A stretch of 64,000 nucleotides of DNA from Hydrogenophaga sp. (GTDB lineage Bacteria; Pseudomonadota; Gammaproteobacteria; Burkholderiales; Burkholderiaceae_C): positions 37,915 to 101,914 of the forward strand of contig NZ_JAHCKK010000006.1 of the NCBI RefSeq assembly GCF_026125825.1, written 5' to 3'. The notes beneath the pieces are model-generated. The model was not told where the DNA came from and searched no databases. It was given only the letters and a program-made list of their open reading frames with translations. Below are positions 48,112-57,336 of the stretch, in pieces. How positions within the stretch are numbered: the stretch's first letter is position 1; every line of letters starts with the position of its first letter. Made by a program: the position numbers and the translations under genes.

Positions 48112-49325
48112 GTGTGCGTATCCTGCACGTCCTCGATCATTCGCTGCCGCTGCACAGTGGCTACACGTTTCGCACCGTTTCCATCCTGCGGGAGCAACAT
48201 GCGCTGGGGTGGGAGACGGTCCACCTGACGACGCCCAAGCAGGGCCCGTCGACGGCGGGCACCGAGTCTGTCGATGGCCTGGATTTCTATCGCACGCCGA
48301 ACGCGGGAGACGAGGGCCTGGTGTCGCAGATGCGTCTGACAGCGCAGCGTTTGCGCGAGGTCGTGGCGCTGACGCAGCCCGACCTCATCCATGCCCATTC
48401 GCCGGTGCTCAACGCGCTGCCCAGCCTGTGGGTCGGGCGGCAATTGCGACTGCCCGTGGTCTACGAAATGCGGGCCTCGTGGGAAGACGCCGCGGTCGAC
48501 CATGGAACCACCACGGAAGGCAGCCTGCGCTACAAGCTGTCGCGCGCGCTCGAGAGTTTTGCGCTGCGCCGCGCGGACCAGGTCACCACCATTTGCGAAG
48601 GCCTGCGCGGCGACATCGCCAGCCGCGGCATCCCGTCCGAGCGCATCACGGTGATCCCCAATGCGGTCAATGCCGAAACGTTTCGCTTCGGCGTTCAGCC
48701 CGATCCCGAACTGCGCCGCAGGCTGGGTCTCGATGGCGCGACCGTGCTGGGATTCGCCGGATCCTTCTATGGTTACGAAGGCCTGGATCTGCTGATCGAA
48801 GCGGCCCGGCGCATGCGTGCCCGGCATCCGGAGTTGCGCGTCCTGCTGGTGGGCGGCGGGCCGCAGGAAACCCAGCTCAAGCAGCAGGTCGCCGCGGCGG
48901 GCATGCAGGACCAGGTGATCTTCACCGGCCGTGTGCCCCATGAACAGGTGCAGCGGTATTACGAACTCATCGACGTGCTGGCCTATCCCCGTTTGCCGAT
49001 TCGCCTGACCGAACTGGTGACGCCGCTCAAGCCGCTCGAGGCCATGGCCCAGGGTCGGATGTTCGTCGCCTCCGATGTCGGCGGTCATCGCGAACTGATT
49101 CGCGACGGCGAAACGGGTTTCCTGTTCCGGGCTGGCGATGTCGCGGCGCTCGAGCAGGCGATCGAATCCCTGCTCGGCCAACGGTCGGCATGGCCGGCGA
49201 TCCAGGCCAACGCCCGGCGTTTTGTCGAGGTCGAGCGGACCTGGGCGGTCAGCGTTGCCCGTTACAAGAGCGTCTACGAACGTGCACTGGGCCGCAGCGT
49301 CCCGTCCACAGCCGTGCCGGTCTGA
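48108..49325 (+). CDS. GT4 glycosyltransferase, exosortase A-associated (stp3-like)
   Basis: A 405-residue GT-B glycosyltransferase. It opens VRILHVLDHSLPLHSGYTFRT, the distinctive start of the Daro_2409-like exosortase group. Further conserved parts are PVVYEMRASWEDAAVDHGTT, VTTICEGLRGDIASRGIP and PLKPLEAMAQGRMFVASDVGGHRELI with the nucleotide-sugar EX7E region. The start is translationally coupled to the upstream amidotransferase. Donor and acceptor are unknown. Confidence 0.93.
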   Translation: MSVRILHVLDHSLPLHSGYTFRTVSILREQHALGWETVHLTTPKQGPSTAGTESVDGLDFYRTPNAGDEGLVSQMRLTAQRLREVVALTQPDLIHAHSPVLNALPSLWVGRQLRLPVVYEMRASWEDAAVDHGTTTEGSLRYKLSRALESFALRRADQVTTICEGLRGDIASRGIPSERITVIPNAVNAETFRFGVQPDPELRRRLGLDGATVLGFAGSFYGYEGLDLLIEAARRMRARHPELRVLLVGGGPQETQLKQQVAAAGMQDQVIFTGRVPHEQVQRYYELIDVLAYPRLPIRLTELVTPLKPLEAMAQGRMFVASDVGGHRELIRDGETGFLFRAGDVAALEQAIESLLGQRSAWPAIQANARRFVEVERTWAVSVARYKSVYERALGRSVPSTAVPV

Positions 49326-49334
49326 GTCAACACC

Positions 49335-51260
49335 ATGTGCGGCATTCACGGAATCATCCAACTCGACGGCCGGCCGGTGGCGCCGGCCACGCTCAGTGCG
49401 ATGGGCGACGTCACCACGCACCGCGGACCCGACGACGAGGGGCAGTTCATCGACGGGGCCTGCGGCATCGCGATGCGCCGCTTGTCCATCATCGATCTGG
49501 CCGGTGGTCACCAGCCGCTGTGCAACGTCGACAAGACCCTGTGGCTGGTCTGCAACGGCGAGATCTACAACTACCGGGAATTGCGCAGCGAACTCCAGGC
49601 CAAGGGGCACCAGTTCCAGACCGGGTCGGACTGCGAGGTGCTGATCCACCTGTATGCCGACGAGGGCGATGCCTTCGTCAACCGGCTCAACGGCATGTTC
49701 GACTTCGCGTTGTGGGACGTGCGCCGGCGTCGGCTGCTGATCGGGCGTGACCGGCTCGGCGTCAAGCCGCTGTACGTGATGCAGGATGGGCAACGGCTGG
49801 CGTTCGCCACCGAAGCCAAGGCCTTGCTGACGCTGCCCGGCGCGCGGGCCGAACTCGACCGGTCCGTCGTGGCCAGTTATCTGCACCTGGGTTATGTCGC
49901 GGCGCCCGGCTGCATCTTCAAGGGTATGCGCAAGTTGCCACCCGCCACCTTGCTGGCCGTCGAGGACGGCAAGGTGCGCGAATGGCGCTACTGGCGGCTG
50001 CCGGGGCATATCGACAGCCAGTACACCGAACGGCAGTGGATCGACAAGGTGCGCACGCAGTTGGAGGCCTCGGTGCACATGCAGATGGTCAGCGATGTGC
50101 CCATTGGTGCCTTCCTGTCCGGAGGCGTCGATTCGAGTGCGGTCGTCGGCTTCATGGCCCGGCACTCGGATCATCCCATCCGCACCTATGCCATCGGATT
50201 CACGGGCGGCGAAGCCGAGGCGTTGTACAACGAACTGCCTTATGCGAAACGGGTCGCGGAGCTGTTCCGTACCCAGCACCGCGAGATCGTCGTCAAGCCC
50301 GATGTGGTGGACCTGCTGCCCAAGCTGCTGTGGCACATGGACGAACCGGTGTCCGACACCGCGTTCATCACCACCTACCTGGTGTCGCAATTCGCGCGGC
50401 AGGATGTGAAGGTCATCCTGTCCGGTGTCGGTGGCGACGAGTTGTTCGGCGGTTATCGGCGTTACCTGGGCGAACACTATGCGCAGCGGTATCGCAGCCT
50501 GCCTGGCTGGTTGCGCCGTTCGGCTGCCGCCGTGGCCGGCCGGCTGCCGGCCGACCGGCATTCGGGCCTGCTCAACACCATGCGCCTGGCCAAGGGTTTC
50601 CTGGCGTCGGCCGAGATGCCGGCCGACGACCGGTACCGCAGTTACCTGCAGGTGCTGGACCGGCAAACCGTGGCCGAACTGCTGCTGCAGCCGGGAGCCG
50701 CGCAGGCGGATCCGCTGGAGGCGGCATTTGCCGATGCGCACGATGCGGACGCGCTCAATCGCATGTTCGCGGTGGACGCGCAGACCCAGTTGCCGGACGA
50801 CCTGCTGATGCTGACCGACAAGATGAGCATGGCGGTCTCGCTGGAATGCCGGGTTCCGCTGCTCGATCACGAACTGGTCGAACTGGCGGCGGCCATGCCC
50901 AGTGCCATCAAGGTGCGGGGTGGCCGGCTGAAACACGTGTTGAAGGAGTCCCTGTCCGACCTGCTGCCGGCAGACATCCTGGATCGCAAGAAGCGCGGCT
51001 TCGGCACCCCCATGGGCGCATGGCTCAAGAAGGAACTGGCGCCGCTGCTCGGCCGGCTGCTGGCGGCCGACGTGGTCGAGGCCCGCGGCCTGTATCGGCA
51101 GCCGGTGGTCGACCGCCTGATGGCCGACCATGCGGCCAACCGGATCGACGGCACGGACGCCTTGCTGGCGATGATGAACCTCGAGATCTGGAGCCGGATC
51201 TATCTCGACCGGCGCGATCCGGCCGACGTGGCAACGGAACTGAGGAGTTACCTGGCGTGA
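49335..51260 (+). CDS. Glutamine amidotransferase, asparagine-synthetase-like 2
   Basis: 641 residues, a paralogue of the 46162 gene. It starts MCGIHGIIQLDG with Cys2, then HRGPDDEGQF, RRLSIIDLAGGHQPLCN and CNGEIYNYREL; the synthetase half has FLSGGVDSSAVVGFMARH and ILSGVGGDELFGGYRRYLGE. Both halves appear intact. Presence of two different amidotransferases in one operon suggests two distinct amidation positions or substrates. It is 9 bases after the glycosyltransferase, and its stop overlaps the GTG start of the next one. Confidence 0.93.
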   Translation: MCGIHGIIQLDGRPVAPATLSAMGDVTTHRGPDDEGQFIDGACGIAMRRLSIIDLAGGHQPLCNVDKTLWLVCNGEIYNYRELRSELQAKGHQFQTGSDCEVLIHLYADEGDAFVNRLNGMFDFALWDVRRRRLLIGRDRLGVKPLYVMQDGQRLAFATEAKALLTLPGARAELDRSVVASYLHLGYVAAPGCIFKGMRKLPPATLLAVEDGKVREWRYWRLPGHIDSQYTERQWIDKVRTQLEASVHMQMVSDVPIGAFLSGGVDSSAVVGFMARHSDHPIRTYAIGFTGGEAEALYNELPYAKRVAELFRTQHREIVVKPDVVDLLPKLLWHMDEPVSDTAFITTYLVSQFARQDVKVILSGVGGDELFGGYRRYLGEHYAQRYRSLPGWLRRSAAAVAGRLPADRHSGLLNTMRLAKGFLASAEMPADDRYRSYLQVLDRQTVAELLLQPGAAQADPLEAAFADAHDADALNRMFAVDAQTQLPDDLLMLTDKMSMAVSLECRVPLLDHELVELAAAMPSAIKVRGGRLKHVLKESLSDLLPADILDRKKRGFGTPMGAWLKKELAPLLGRLLAADVVEARGLYRQPVVDRLMADHAANRIDGTDALLAMMNLEIWSRIYLDRRDPADVATELRSYLA

Positions 51261-52471
51261 ACATCCTGTACATCTGCCACCGATTCCCGTATCCGCCCAA
51301 GCGCGGCGGCAAGATCCGGCCGTTCAACATGATTCGCCACCTGACGGCCCGTGGTCACAAGGTGACGGTGTGTTCCCTGTCGCGGTCACCCCAGGAGACC
51401 GAGGAAGCGCAAGGTATTGCCCCGCATTGCGAGGCCTTCGAGATCGGACAGGTCCGGGAATGGGCGCAGATGGCACGCATGGTGGTGCGACTGCCGGTGC
51501 CGACGCCCTCATCGATGGGGTATTTCTATTCGCCGGAGCTGGCGCGGCGCATCGATGCGCATCTGCAGTCGAAGCGCTGGGACCTGGTCTTCGTGCATTG
51601 TTCCTCGGTCGCGCAATATGTGTCGTCGGTGACCGGCGTGCCCAAAATCCTCGACTTCGGTGACATGGATTCGCAGAAATGGCTGGAGTACGCGAACTAC
51701 AAGCCGTTCCCGCTGTCGATGGGTTACCGGCTCGAAGGCGCCAAGATGCTTGCCGCGGAAAAGCGGCTGGCGCGGCAGTTCGACCTGTGCACGGCCACGA
51801 CCCGCGCCGAGTGGGAGACCCTCAACGGCTATGGGACCGGCGCCGACACGGACTGGTTTCCCAATGGCGTCGACGCCGAGTTCTTCTGCCCGGTGGACGA
51901 ACCGTACGATGCGCAGACGATCAGTTTCATCGGGCGCATGGACTATTACCCGAACCAGGAGTGCATGTCCCGCTTCTGCGAGCAGGTCTGGCCGCTGCTG
52001 CGGCAGCAACGTCCGGCCATGCAACTGCTCATCGTCGGCGCGGACCCGTCGCCGGCCATGCGCAAGCTCGGGGAGTTGCCCGGCGTGACGGTCACCGGGT
52101 CGGTGCCCGACGTGCGGCCGTTCATTCGCAAGTCTGCATTGATGGTGGCGCCGCTGAACATCGCCCGGGGAACACAGAACAAGATCCTCGAAGCCATGGC
52201 CATGGGGGTTCCCGTGGTCACCAGTACCATTGCCGCTGGTGGCGTGGATGCGCAATCCGAGGAACATTTCCTTGTTGCCGACACGCCGCAAGATTATGCT
52301 CAAGCGGTTTTGCGGATTGTCGACAACCCGCAGGAGCGCAGCCGCCTGGCGGCGGCCGGCCGTCAGCGCATGCTGACCAACCATGCATGGACCGGGTCCA
52401 TGCAGCGCCTGGACGGCATCATCGAGCGCGCCATCGCAAATTATTCACAGAGAACGGGAACCGTGGCATGA
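51257..52471 (+). CDS. Glycosyltransferase, exosortase A-associated (stp1-like)
   Basis: 404 residues with a GTG start that overlaps the preceding stop (GTGA at 51257-51260). NILYICHRFPYPPKRGGKIR is the signature opening of sugar transferase 1 in PEP-CTERM loci; DFGDMDSQKWLEYA, DWFPNGVDAEFF, ISFIGRMDYYPNQECM and GTQNKILEAMAMGVPVVTST complete the GT-B fold. It acts in the cytoplasm or at the inner membrane to extend the repeat unit. Its stop overlaps the next start by four bases, so translation is coupled on both sides. Confidence 0.93.
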   Translation: MNILYICHRFPYPPKRGGKIRPFNMIRHLTARGHKVTVCSLSRSPQETEEAQGIAPHCEAFEIGQVREWAQMARMVVRLPVPTPSSMGYFYSPELARRIDAHLQSKRWDLVFVHCSSVAQYVSSVTGVPKILDFGDMDSQKWLEYANYKPFPLSMGYRLEGAKMLAAEKRLARQFDLCTATTRAEWETLNGYGTGADTDWFPNGVDAEFFCPVDEPYDAQTISFIGRMDYYPNQECMSRFCEQVWPLLRQQRPAMQLLIVGADPSPAMRKLGELPGVTVTGSVPDVRPFIRKSALMVAPLNIARGTQNKILEAMAMGVPVVTSTIAAGGVDAQSEEHFLVADTPQDYAQAVLRIVDNPQERSRLAAAGRQRMLTNHAWTGSMQRLDGIIERAIANYSQRTGTVA

Positions 52472-53784
52472 GGATCAGCATTTTCGGATTGGGGTACGTC
52501 GGAGCGGTTTCACTCGCGTGTCTGTCGCGCGACGGCCATGACGTGATCGGGGTGGACATCGACCGCACCAAGCTGGACTTGATCATGGCCGGCAAGACGC
52601 CCGTGGTCGAAGAAGGCATGGTCGACCTGATGCAGCAGGTCGCCTCCAGTGGCAGGGTGACCGTGACCACGGATGCCGGCAAGGCCGTGCTGGACAGCGA
52701 CATCTCGCTGGTCTGCGTCGGGACGCCGTCGGCGGCCAACGGCAGCCAGGACCAGGGTGCCATCCTGCGCCTGGCCCAGGAGATCGGCAAGGCGATTCGC
52801 AGCAAGACCGGGCAACACGTGGTCGTGTTCCGTTCCACGCTCGTGCCGGGCACGGTCGAGGACGTCTTGCGTCCCATCGTGGAGGAGCATTCCGGCAAGA
52901 AGGACGGCGTCGATTTCCATCTGTGCTTCCAGCCTGAGTTCCTGCGCGAAGGATCGTCGATTCGCGACTACGACAAGCCGCCGTTCACGATCGTCGGCGC
53001 CAACCACGCGTATCCGGTCGAGCAGTTGCGCAGCCTGTTCGGGCACCTGCCTTGCAAGTTCATCCAGACCTCGGTGCGATCGGCCGAGATGATGAAATAC
53101 ACGTGCAACAACTTTCACGCGCTCAAGATCACGTTCGCCAACGAGACCGCACGCCTGTGTGATGCGCTGGGGGTCGATCCGTTCGAGGTGATGGACCTGG
53201 TGTGCCAGGACACGCAGCTCAACATCTCGAAGGCGTACCTGAAACCGGGATTTGCGTTCGGCGGATCCTGCCTGCCGAAGGACCTGCGCGCCACCACGTA
53301 CCTGGCCAAGATGCACGATGTCGAGATCCCGATGCTGGCAAGCATCCTGCCATCCAATCGCGCGCATCTGGACCTGGCATTCCAGAGGATCCTGGAGTCG
53401 GGCAAGCGCAAGATCGGATTCATCGGGCTGTCGTTCAAGACCGGCACCGATGACCTGCGGGAGAGCCCGCTGGTGACGCTGGCGGAGCAGTTGATCGGAA
53501 AAGGCATGCAACTGGCGATCTACGACCCGGAGGTGCATCTCGCCAAGTTGTTGGGGGCGAATCGGAGTTTTGTGGAGAAACATTTGCCGCATATCGGGGA
53601 GATGTTGTCGCCGGATATCGCGGAGGTGATTGGGGGGGCGGAGGTGTTGGTGGTGGGGCTGAGTGGTGGCGACGTGGCTGATGCGCTGGCTCGGCACTCC
53701 ACGGCCGATCACCTTGTGCTGGATCTGGTCCATTTGCCGGATTCGATGAACCTGAGCGGCAAGATCGAAGGACTATGCTGGTAG
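52468..53784 (+). CDS. GDP-mannose 6-dehydrogenase-like (AlgD family) sugar-nucleotide dehydrogenase
   Basis: 438 residues, near AlgD length (436). RISIFGLGYVGAVSLACLS, CVGTPSAANGSQDQG, EMMKYTCNNFHALKITFANE, GFAFGGSCLPKDLRA with C268 (same number as the catalytic cysteine of Pseudomonas AlgD), LSFKTGTDDLRESPLV, and the terminal EGLCW all follow AlgD rather than UDP-glucose dehydrogenase. It should make GDP-mannuronate, a second uronic-acid donor besides the TviB-like product. Whether the substrate is GDP-mannose is inferred. The 3' part is unusually G-rich (seven Gs at 53632-53638). It overlaps the next gene by 10 bases. Confidence 0.88.
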   Translation: MRISIFGLGYVGAVSLACLSRDGHDVIGVDIDRTKLDLIMAGKTPVVEEGMVDLMQQVASSGRVTVTTDAGKAVLDSDISLVCVGTPSAANGSQDQGAILRLAQEIGKAIRSKTGQHVVVFRSTLVPGTVEDVLRPIVEEHSGKKDGVDFHLCFQPEFLREGSSIRDYDKPPFTIVGANHAYPVEQLRSLFGHLPCKFIQTSVRSAEMMKYTCNNFHALKITFANETARLCDALGVDPFEVMDLVCQDTQLNISKAYLKPGFAFGGSCLPKDLRATTYLAKMHDVEIPMLASILPSNRAHLDLAFQRILESGKRKIGFIGLSFKTGTDDLRESPLVTLAEQLIGKGMQLAIYDPEVHLAKLLGANRSFVEKHLPHIGEMLSPDIAEVIGGAEVLVVGLSGGDVADALARHSTADHLVLDLVHLPDSMNLSGKIEGLCW

Positions 53785-54827
53785 CGACGCAGCTCATCGT
53801 CGTCGACGATGGCCGGCGCAATGTTTGGAAGTACCTGTTCTGGGTCGGCCTGTTGGCGGCGTTGCTGGCCGTGTTTTCCCTGGCTCCGTTCCTGATCGAG
53901 ACGACCAACGTCGTCAAGTTGCGCAATGCCTTGCTGCTGCGCGACGCAGATGATGTCCGTTTCCAATGGACTCCGGCCGAAGCGCCTGTCGATTTCAAGT
54001 GGGAACAGGGGCCAGCCGACCCCTATTTCGTCGCGATCGCCGAACGCCTTCGCCTGGCCGAGATGCCGGACGACTGGTCGCGAGCGGTAACCATCAGCAG
54101 CCATCTGCTGACCAGCAGTGGCAAGAAGCTGCGTGGCGGTGCGATCAAGACCGACCTGCGGCGTACCTATGAGCGCATCACACGGAACGGCGACGGTTAT
54201 TGCGGGGATTTCGTTCGGGTATTCATGGCCATCGCCATTGCGGGTGGCATGCAGGTCAGGCCTTGGGCATTTTCATTCGACGGCTTCGGGGGGCACGGCC
54301 ATATCTGGCCCGAGATCTGGAACCGTCAGACGAAGGACTGGCAATTGGTGGGTGTTTTCAACAACTACTATTTCTTTGAGGACCCGGGCGTGCCCTTGTC
54401 GGCGCTGGAGTTTCGGCAGGCGTTGATGGAGGGTGCGGATTCGCTCAAGCTTGCACCATTGGATCCGGCAGCCCGGGTCGGCTGGAAGTACGAGGAGAAG
54501 GCCTGGGCCTACTACCGCCGTGGTCTGCCGCAGTGGTACCTGTGGTGGGGTAACGATGTATTCACCTATGATCGCGCTGGACTCGTTCGTTTGTTTGACG
54601 GCGTATCGCGCCCGTTGGAGCAGTTTGGCGGCGTGATCCAGGATGTGTCGCCTCGGCTGCAGGTCTTGTTGACGCCGGAGAACCGGCCGCAGGTGGAGGC
54701 GATGATGAGCCTCAAGCATCGGATATGGTCGACCATCTCGGTATTGATGGTGGCCTTGACGACCATCGTCGTGTCGCTGCTGTGCTGGCGTCCGTGGTCT
54801 CGTCGTGTGCCACGGGGAACGGCGTGA
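53775..54827 (+). CDS. Membrane-anchored transglutaminase-like protein
   Basis: 350 residues with two membrane segments: an N-terminal one (about 17-38) and a C-terminal one (about 321-342). Between them lies a transglutaminase-like fold with C143 in GDGYCGDFVRVFMAI, H174/H176 in GGHGHIWPEIW, and D188 in TKDWQLV, a plausible Cys-His-Asp triad, on the periplasmic side. Such proteins can be proteases, amidases or crosslinkers. Within an exosortase operon rich in amide chemistry it could join protein or amine groups to the polymer, which is speculation. It is inserted between the algD-like and glycosyltransferase genes with overlaps on both sides. Confidence 0.8.
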   Translation: MLVATQLIVVDDGRRNVWKYLFWVGLLAALLAVFSLAPFLIETTNVVKLRNALLLRDADDVRFQWTPAEAPVDFKWEQGPADPYFVAIAERLRLAEMPDDWSRAVTISSHLLTSSGKKLRGGAIKTDLRRTYERITRNGDGYCGDFVRVFMAIAIAGGMQVRPWAFSFDGFGGHGHIWPEIWNRQTKDWQLVGVFNNYYFFEDPGVPLSALEFRQALMEGADSLKLAPLDPAARVGWKYEEKAWAYYRRGLPQWYLWWGNDVFTYDRAGLVRLFDGVSRPLEQFGGVIQDVSPRLQVLLTPENRPQVEAMMSLKHRIWSTISVLMVALTTIVVSLLCWRPWSRRVPRGTA

Positions 54828-55960
54828 ATCAATTGGTGGACCGTGTCGATCCCGCGGTTGTAACTACCGTGGCCGCGTTACCTGCCGTATGTATCGTGGG
54901 GCCGCTGCCTCCGCCGTCGGGTGGGATGGCCAATCAGGCCAGGCAATTGTCGTCGCTTCTGAAAGCCGAAGGCGTGCCGGTCGAATTCGTACAGACCAAT
55001 GCGCCATGCCGTCCCGCCTGGATTGGATCAATCCCGATGGTCCGTGCCGTGTTCCGCCTGTGCCCCTATCTGGTCAGACTTTGGTTGGCGACCGGACGTG
55101 CGGATGTTGTGCATGTGTTTGCGAATTCCGGATGGGCTTGGCATCTGTTTGCCAGTCCTGCGCTGGCCGTGGCGCAATTGCGAGGTGTCCCCGCAATCGT
55201 CAACTACCGGGGTGGTCTTGCCGACAGTTTTTTTGCGACGGCTCCACGCTGGGTCCTGCGCATGCTGAGGGGTGCGGCATTGCGGGTGACCCCGTCGACC
55301 TATCTTCAGCGGGTCTTTGGCAAGTTCGGGCTTGCGGCAGAAGTGATTCCGAACATCGTGGACCTGTCTCGCTTCGCATTCGCGCCACATCGCGACCATG
55401 GCGCCGCTCCGCGCATCGTCGTCACGCGCAACCTCGAGAAGATCTACGACATACCCTTGGCTATCCGTGTCTTTCGCCGTGTGCGTGAGGCGTTTCCGGG
55501 CGCGAGTCTCGTCATCGCAGGAACCGGGCCGGAACGGGAAGCCCTGCAGTCCATGGTCAAGGACCTGGCCATCGACGATGCCGTGCGCTTTACCGGGCGC
55601 GTTGACAGCGCCGACATGCCTGCCCTGTATGCGGGTGCCGATTGCATGCTCAATCCCAGCAGCGTCGACAACATGCCCAACTCCATTCTGGAGGCGTTCG
55701 CCTGTGGCGTGCCGGTGGTCAGCACGGATGCCGGCGGAATCCCCGACATGGCGCAGCACGGCGTGTCGGCCTTGTTGAGCCCCGTCGGCGACGATAAGGC
55801 CATGACAGAGCACCTGCTGCGGGTATTGCGGGAGCCTGATCTTGCCGACAGCCTGCGACACGCGGGTCTCGCCGAAGCCAGGAAATACGATTGGCCGCAA
55901 GTGAAGCAACAATGGCTGGCTGCGTATCGCAGGGTGGCCAGGCACGAGGTGGCATCATGA
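54824..55960 (+). CDS. GT4 family glycosyltransferase
   Basis: A 378-residue GT-B glycosyltransferase with a GTG start overlapping the upstream stop (GTGA at 54824-54827). After CIVGPLPPPSGGMANQARQL, typical of GT4 acceptor domains, come VNYRGGLADSFF, VIPNIVDLSRF, VVTRNLEKIYDIPLAIRVF and LNPSSVDNMPNSILEAFACG with an EX7E-like site. It does not match the three exosortase-associated subgroups and may be specific to this strain's polymer. It is coupled to the CapK-like gene by a four-base overlap. Confidence 0.9.
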   Translation: MNQLVDRVDPAVVTTVAALPAVCIVGPLPPPSGGMANQARQLSSLLKAEGVPVEFVQTNAPCRPAWIGSIPMVRAVFRLCPYLVRLWLATGRADVVHVFANSGWAWHLFASPALAVAQLRGVPAIVNYRGGLADSFFATAPRWVLRMLRGAALRVTPSTYLQRVFGKFGLAAEVIPNIVDLSRFAFAPHRDHGAAPRIVVTRNLEKIYDIPLAIRVFRRVREAFPGASLVIAGTGPEREALQSMVKDLAIDDAVRFTGRVDSADMPALYAGADCMLNPSSVDNMPNSILEAFACGVPVVSTDAGGIPDMAQHGVSALLSPVGDDKAMTEHLLRVLREPDLADSLRHAGLAEARKYDWPQVKQQWLAAYRRVARHEVAS

Positions 55961-57336
55961 GCCTGTATACCGCGTTGTGTTCCCGTGTCCTGTTTCCGGT
56001 GCATGAGCGCATCAAGGGGCACGACTCGGTCGGTCGCATGCACCGTCTCGAGTCCAGCCAGTGGTGGAGTGCCGAAGCCTTGCGCGAAGCCCAGGCCCGT
56101 CGCCTGAATGCCTTTCTGGTCGAGATCGGCGATCGCGTTCCCTATTACCGGGCATTGTTCCAGCGTTTGCACTTCGATGCGGCAGGTGTGCAATCCACGC
56201 GCGATCTGGCGCAACTTCCTCTGCTGACGAAGAGCACGATCCGAGACAACGTCGAGGGCTTGATGGCCCGTGACCATGGTCCGTTGACACGTTACAACAC
56301 AGGAGGCTCCTCGGGAGAACCGCTGATCTTCTATATCGGGAAATCACGCAAGAGCCATGACGTTGCGGCCAAGTGGCGTGCAACGCGTTGGTGGGGGGTG
56401 GATATCGGCGACAAGGAGCTTGTCGTGTGGGGTAGCCCGGTTGAACTGAACACACAGGATCGCATCAAGCGTCTGCGTGATGGCATCATGCGCAGCCACT
56501 TGTTGCCGGCGTTCGAAATGTCGCCCGAGAACCTGGACCATTTCGTCCGAACGATTCGCGACATCCGCCCGACGATGCTGTTCGGATACCCGTCCAGCCT
56601 GTCGTTGATCGGGCAGCATGCGCATGCTCGCGGAGTCAGGCTCGACGATCTCGGTATCAAGGTGGCGTTCGTGACATCCGAGCGCTTGTACGACGAACAA
56701 CGGGCCACCATCACGGAGGCCTTCGGCTGTCCGGTTGCCAACGGATATGGTGCAAGGGATGCCGGTTTCATCGCCCACGAATGCCCGTCGGGCAAGCTGC
56801 ACATCTGTGCCGAAGACCTGGTTGTCGAGACAGTGCGTCCGGACGGATCGGCCACGTCGGAAGGCGAGGCTGGTGAGATCGTCGTGACGCACATGGCGAC
56901 CACCGACTTCCCGTTTGTCCGATACCGCACCGGAGATGTGGGGATGCTCAGCGACAAGCCCTGCGATTGCGGGAGAGGCTTGCCGATCCTGCAGGAGGTG
57001 CAGGGACGCACGACGGACTTCGTGGTTGCCCGCGACGGCACCATCATGCATGGACTGGCCCTAATCTATTCCGTGCGGGATATGCCCGGTGTGGAGCGGT
57101 TCAAGGTCGAGCAGATGACGCTCGACCACACGGTCGTGCATGTCGTGGCCGGTGACGCATTCGGCGAGGCGCAGGCGTCCCAGATCGTTCGGGACTTCAA
57201 GGAGCGGCTCGGTCGGGACGTCCGTATCGACGTGCTGCGTGTTGCGCAGATTGCCAACGAGCGCTCCGGCAAGTTTCGATACGTGGTGAGCCATGTGAAG
57301 CCCGCCGCGACTTCGGGGAGCGGATTGCGTGCGTGA
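55957..57336 (+). CDS. Phenylacetate-CoA-ligase-like adenylate-forming enzyme (CapK/PaaK family)
   Basis: A 459-residue ANL-superfamily-like protein. The phosphate loop is YNTGGSSGEPLIFY, followed by GYPSSLSLIGQHAHARG, ANGYGARDAGFIAHECPSG (adenine/acyl region) and FVRYRTGDVG. CapK relatives occur in capsule and exopolysaccharide loci and are thought to activate an acid for attachment to the polymer or precursor; no experimental substrate is known to me. It ends overlapping the next gene by eight bases. Confidence 0.9.
   Translation: MSLYTALCSRVLFPVHERIKGHDSVGRMHRLESSQWWSAEALREAQARRLNAFLVEIGDRVPYYRALFQRLHFDAAGVQSTRDLAQLPLLTKSTIRDNVEGLMARDHGPLTRYNTGGSSGEPLIFYIGKSRKSHDVAAKWRATRWWGVDIGDKELVVWGSPVELNTQDRIKRLRDGIMRSHLLPAFEMSPENLDHFVRTIRDIRPTMLFGYPSSLSLIGQHAHARGVRLDDLGIKVAFVTSERLYDEQRATITEAFGCPVANGYGARDAGFIAHECPSGKLHICAEDLVVETVRPDGSATSEGEAGEIVVTHMATTDFPFVRYRTGDVGMLSDKPCDCGRGLPILQEVQGRTTDFVVARDGTIMHGLALIYSVRDMPGVERFKVEQMTLDHTVVHVVAGDAFGEAQASQIVRDFKERLGRDVRIDVLRVAQIANERSGKFRYVVSHVKPAATSGSGLRA

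Noticed and set aside
48039-51131. 1030-codon open frame on the minus strand, and similar long antisense frames (for example 43599-46385 and 7293-9521)
   Set aside because: They lie antisense to well-recognised genes in GC-rich DNA, have His/Arg/Gln-rich low-complexity translations and no family motifs; they are compositional shadows.
53632-53638. G7 run near the end of the AlgD-like gene as a frameshift site
   Set aside because: The reading frame continues to a C terminus (EGLCW) that fits the family, so there is no sign of frameshift; kept only as a note.
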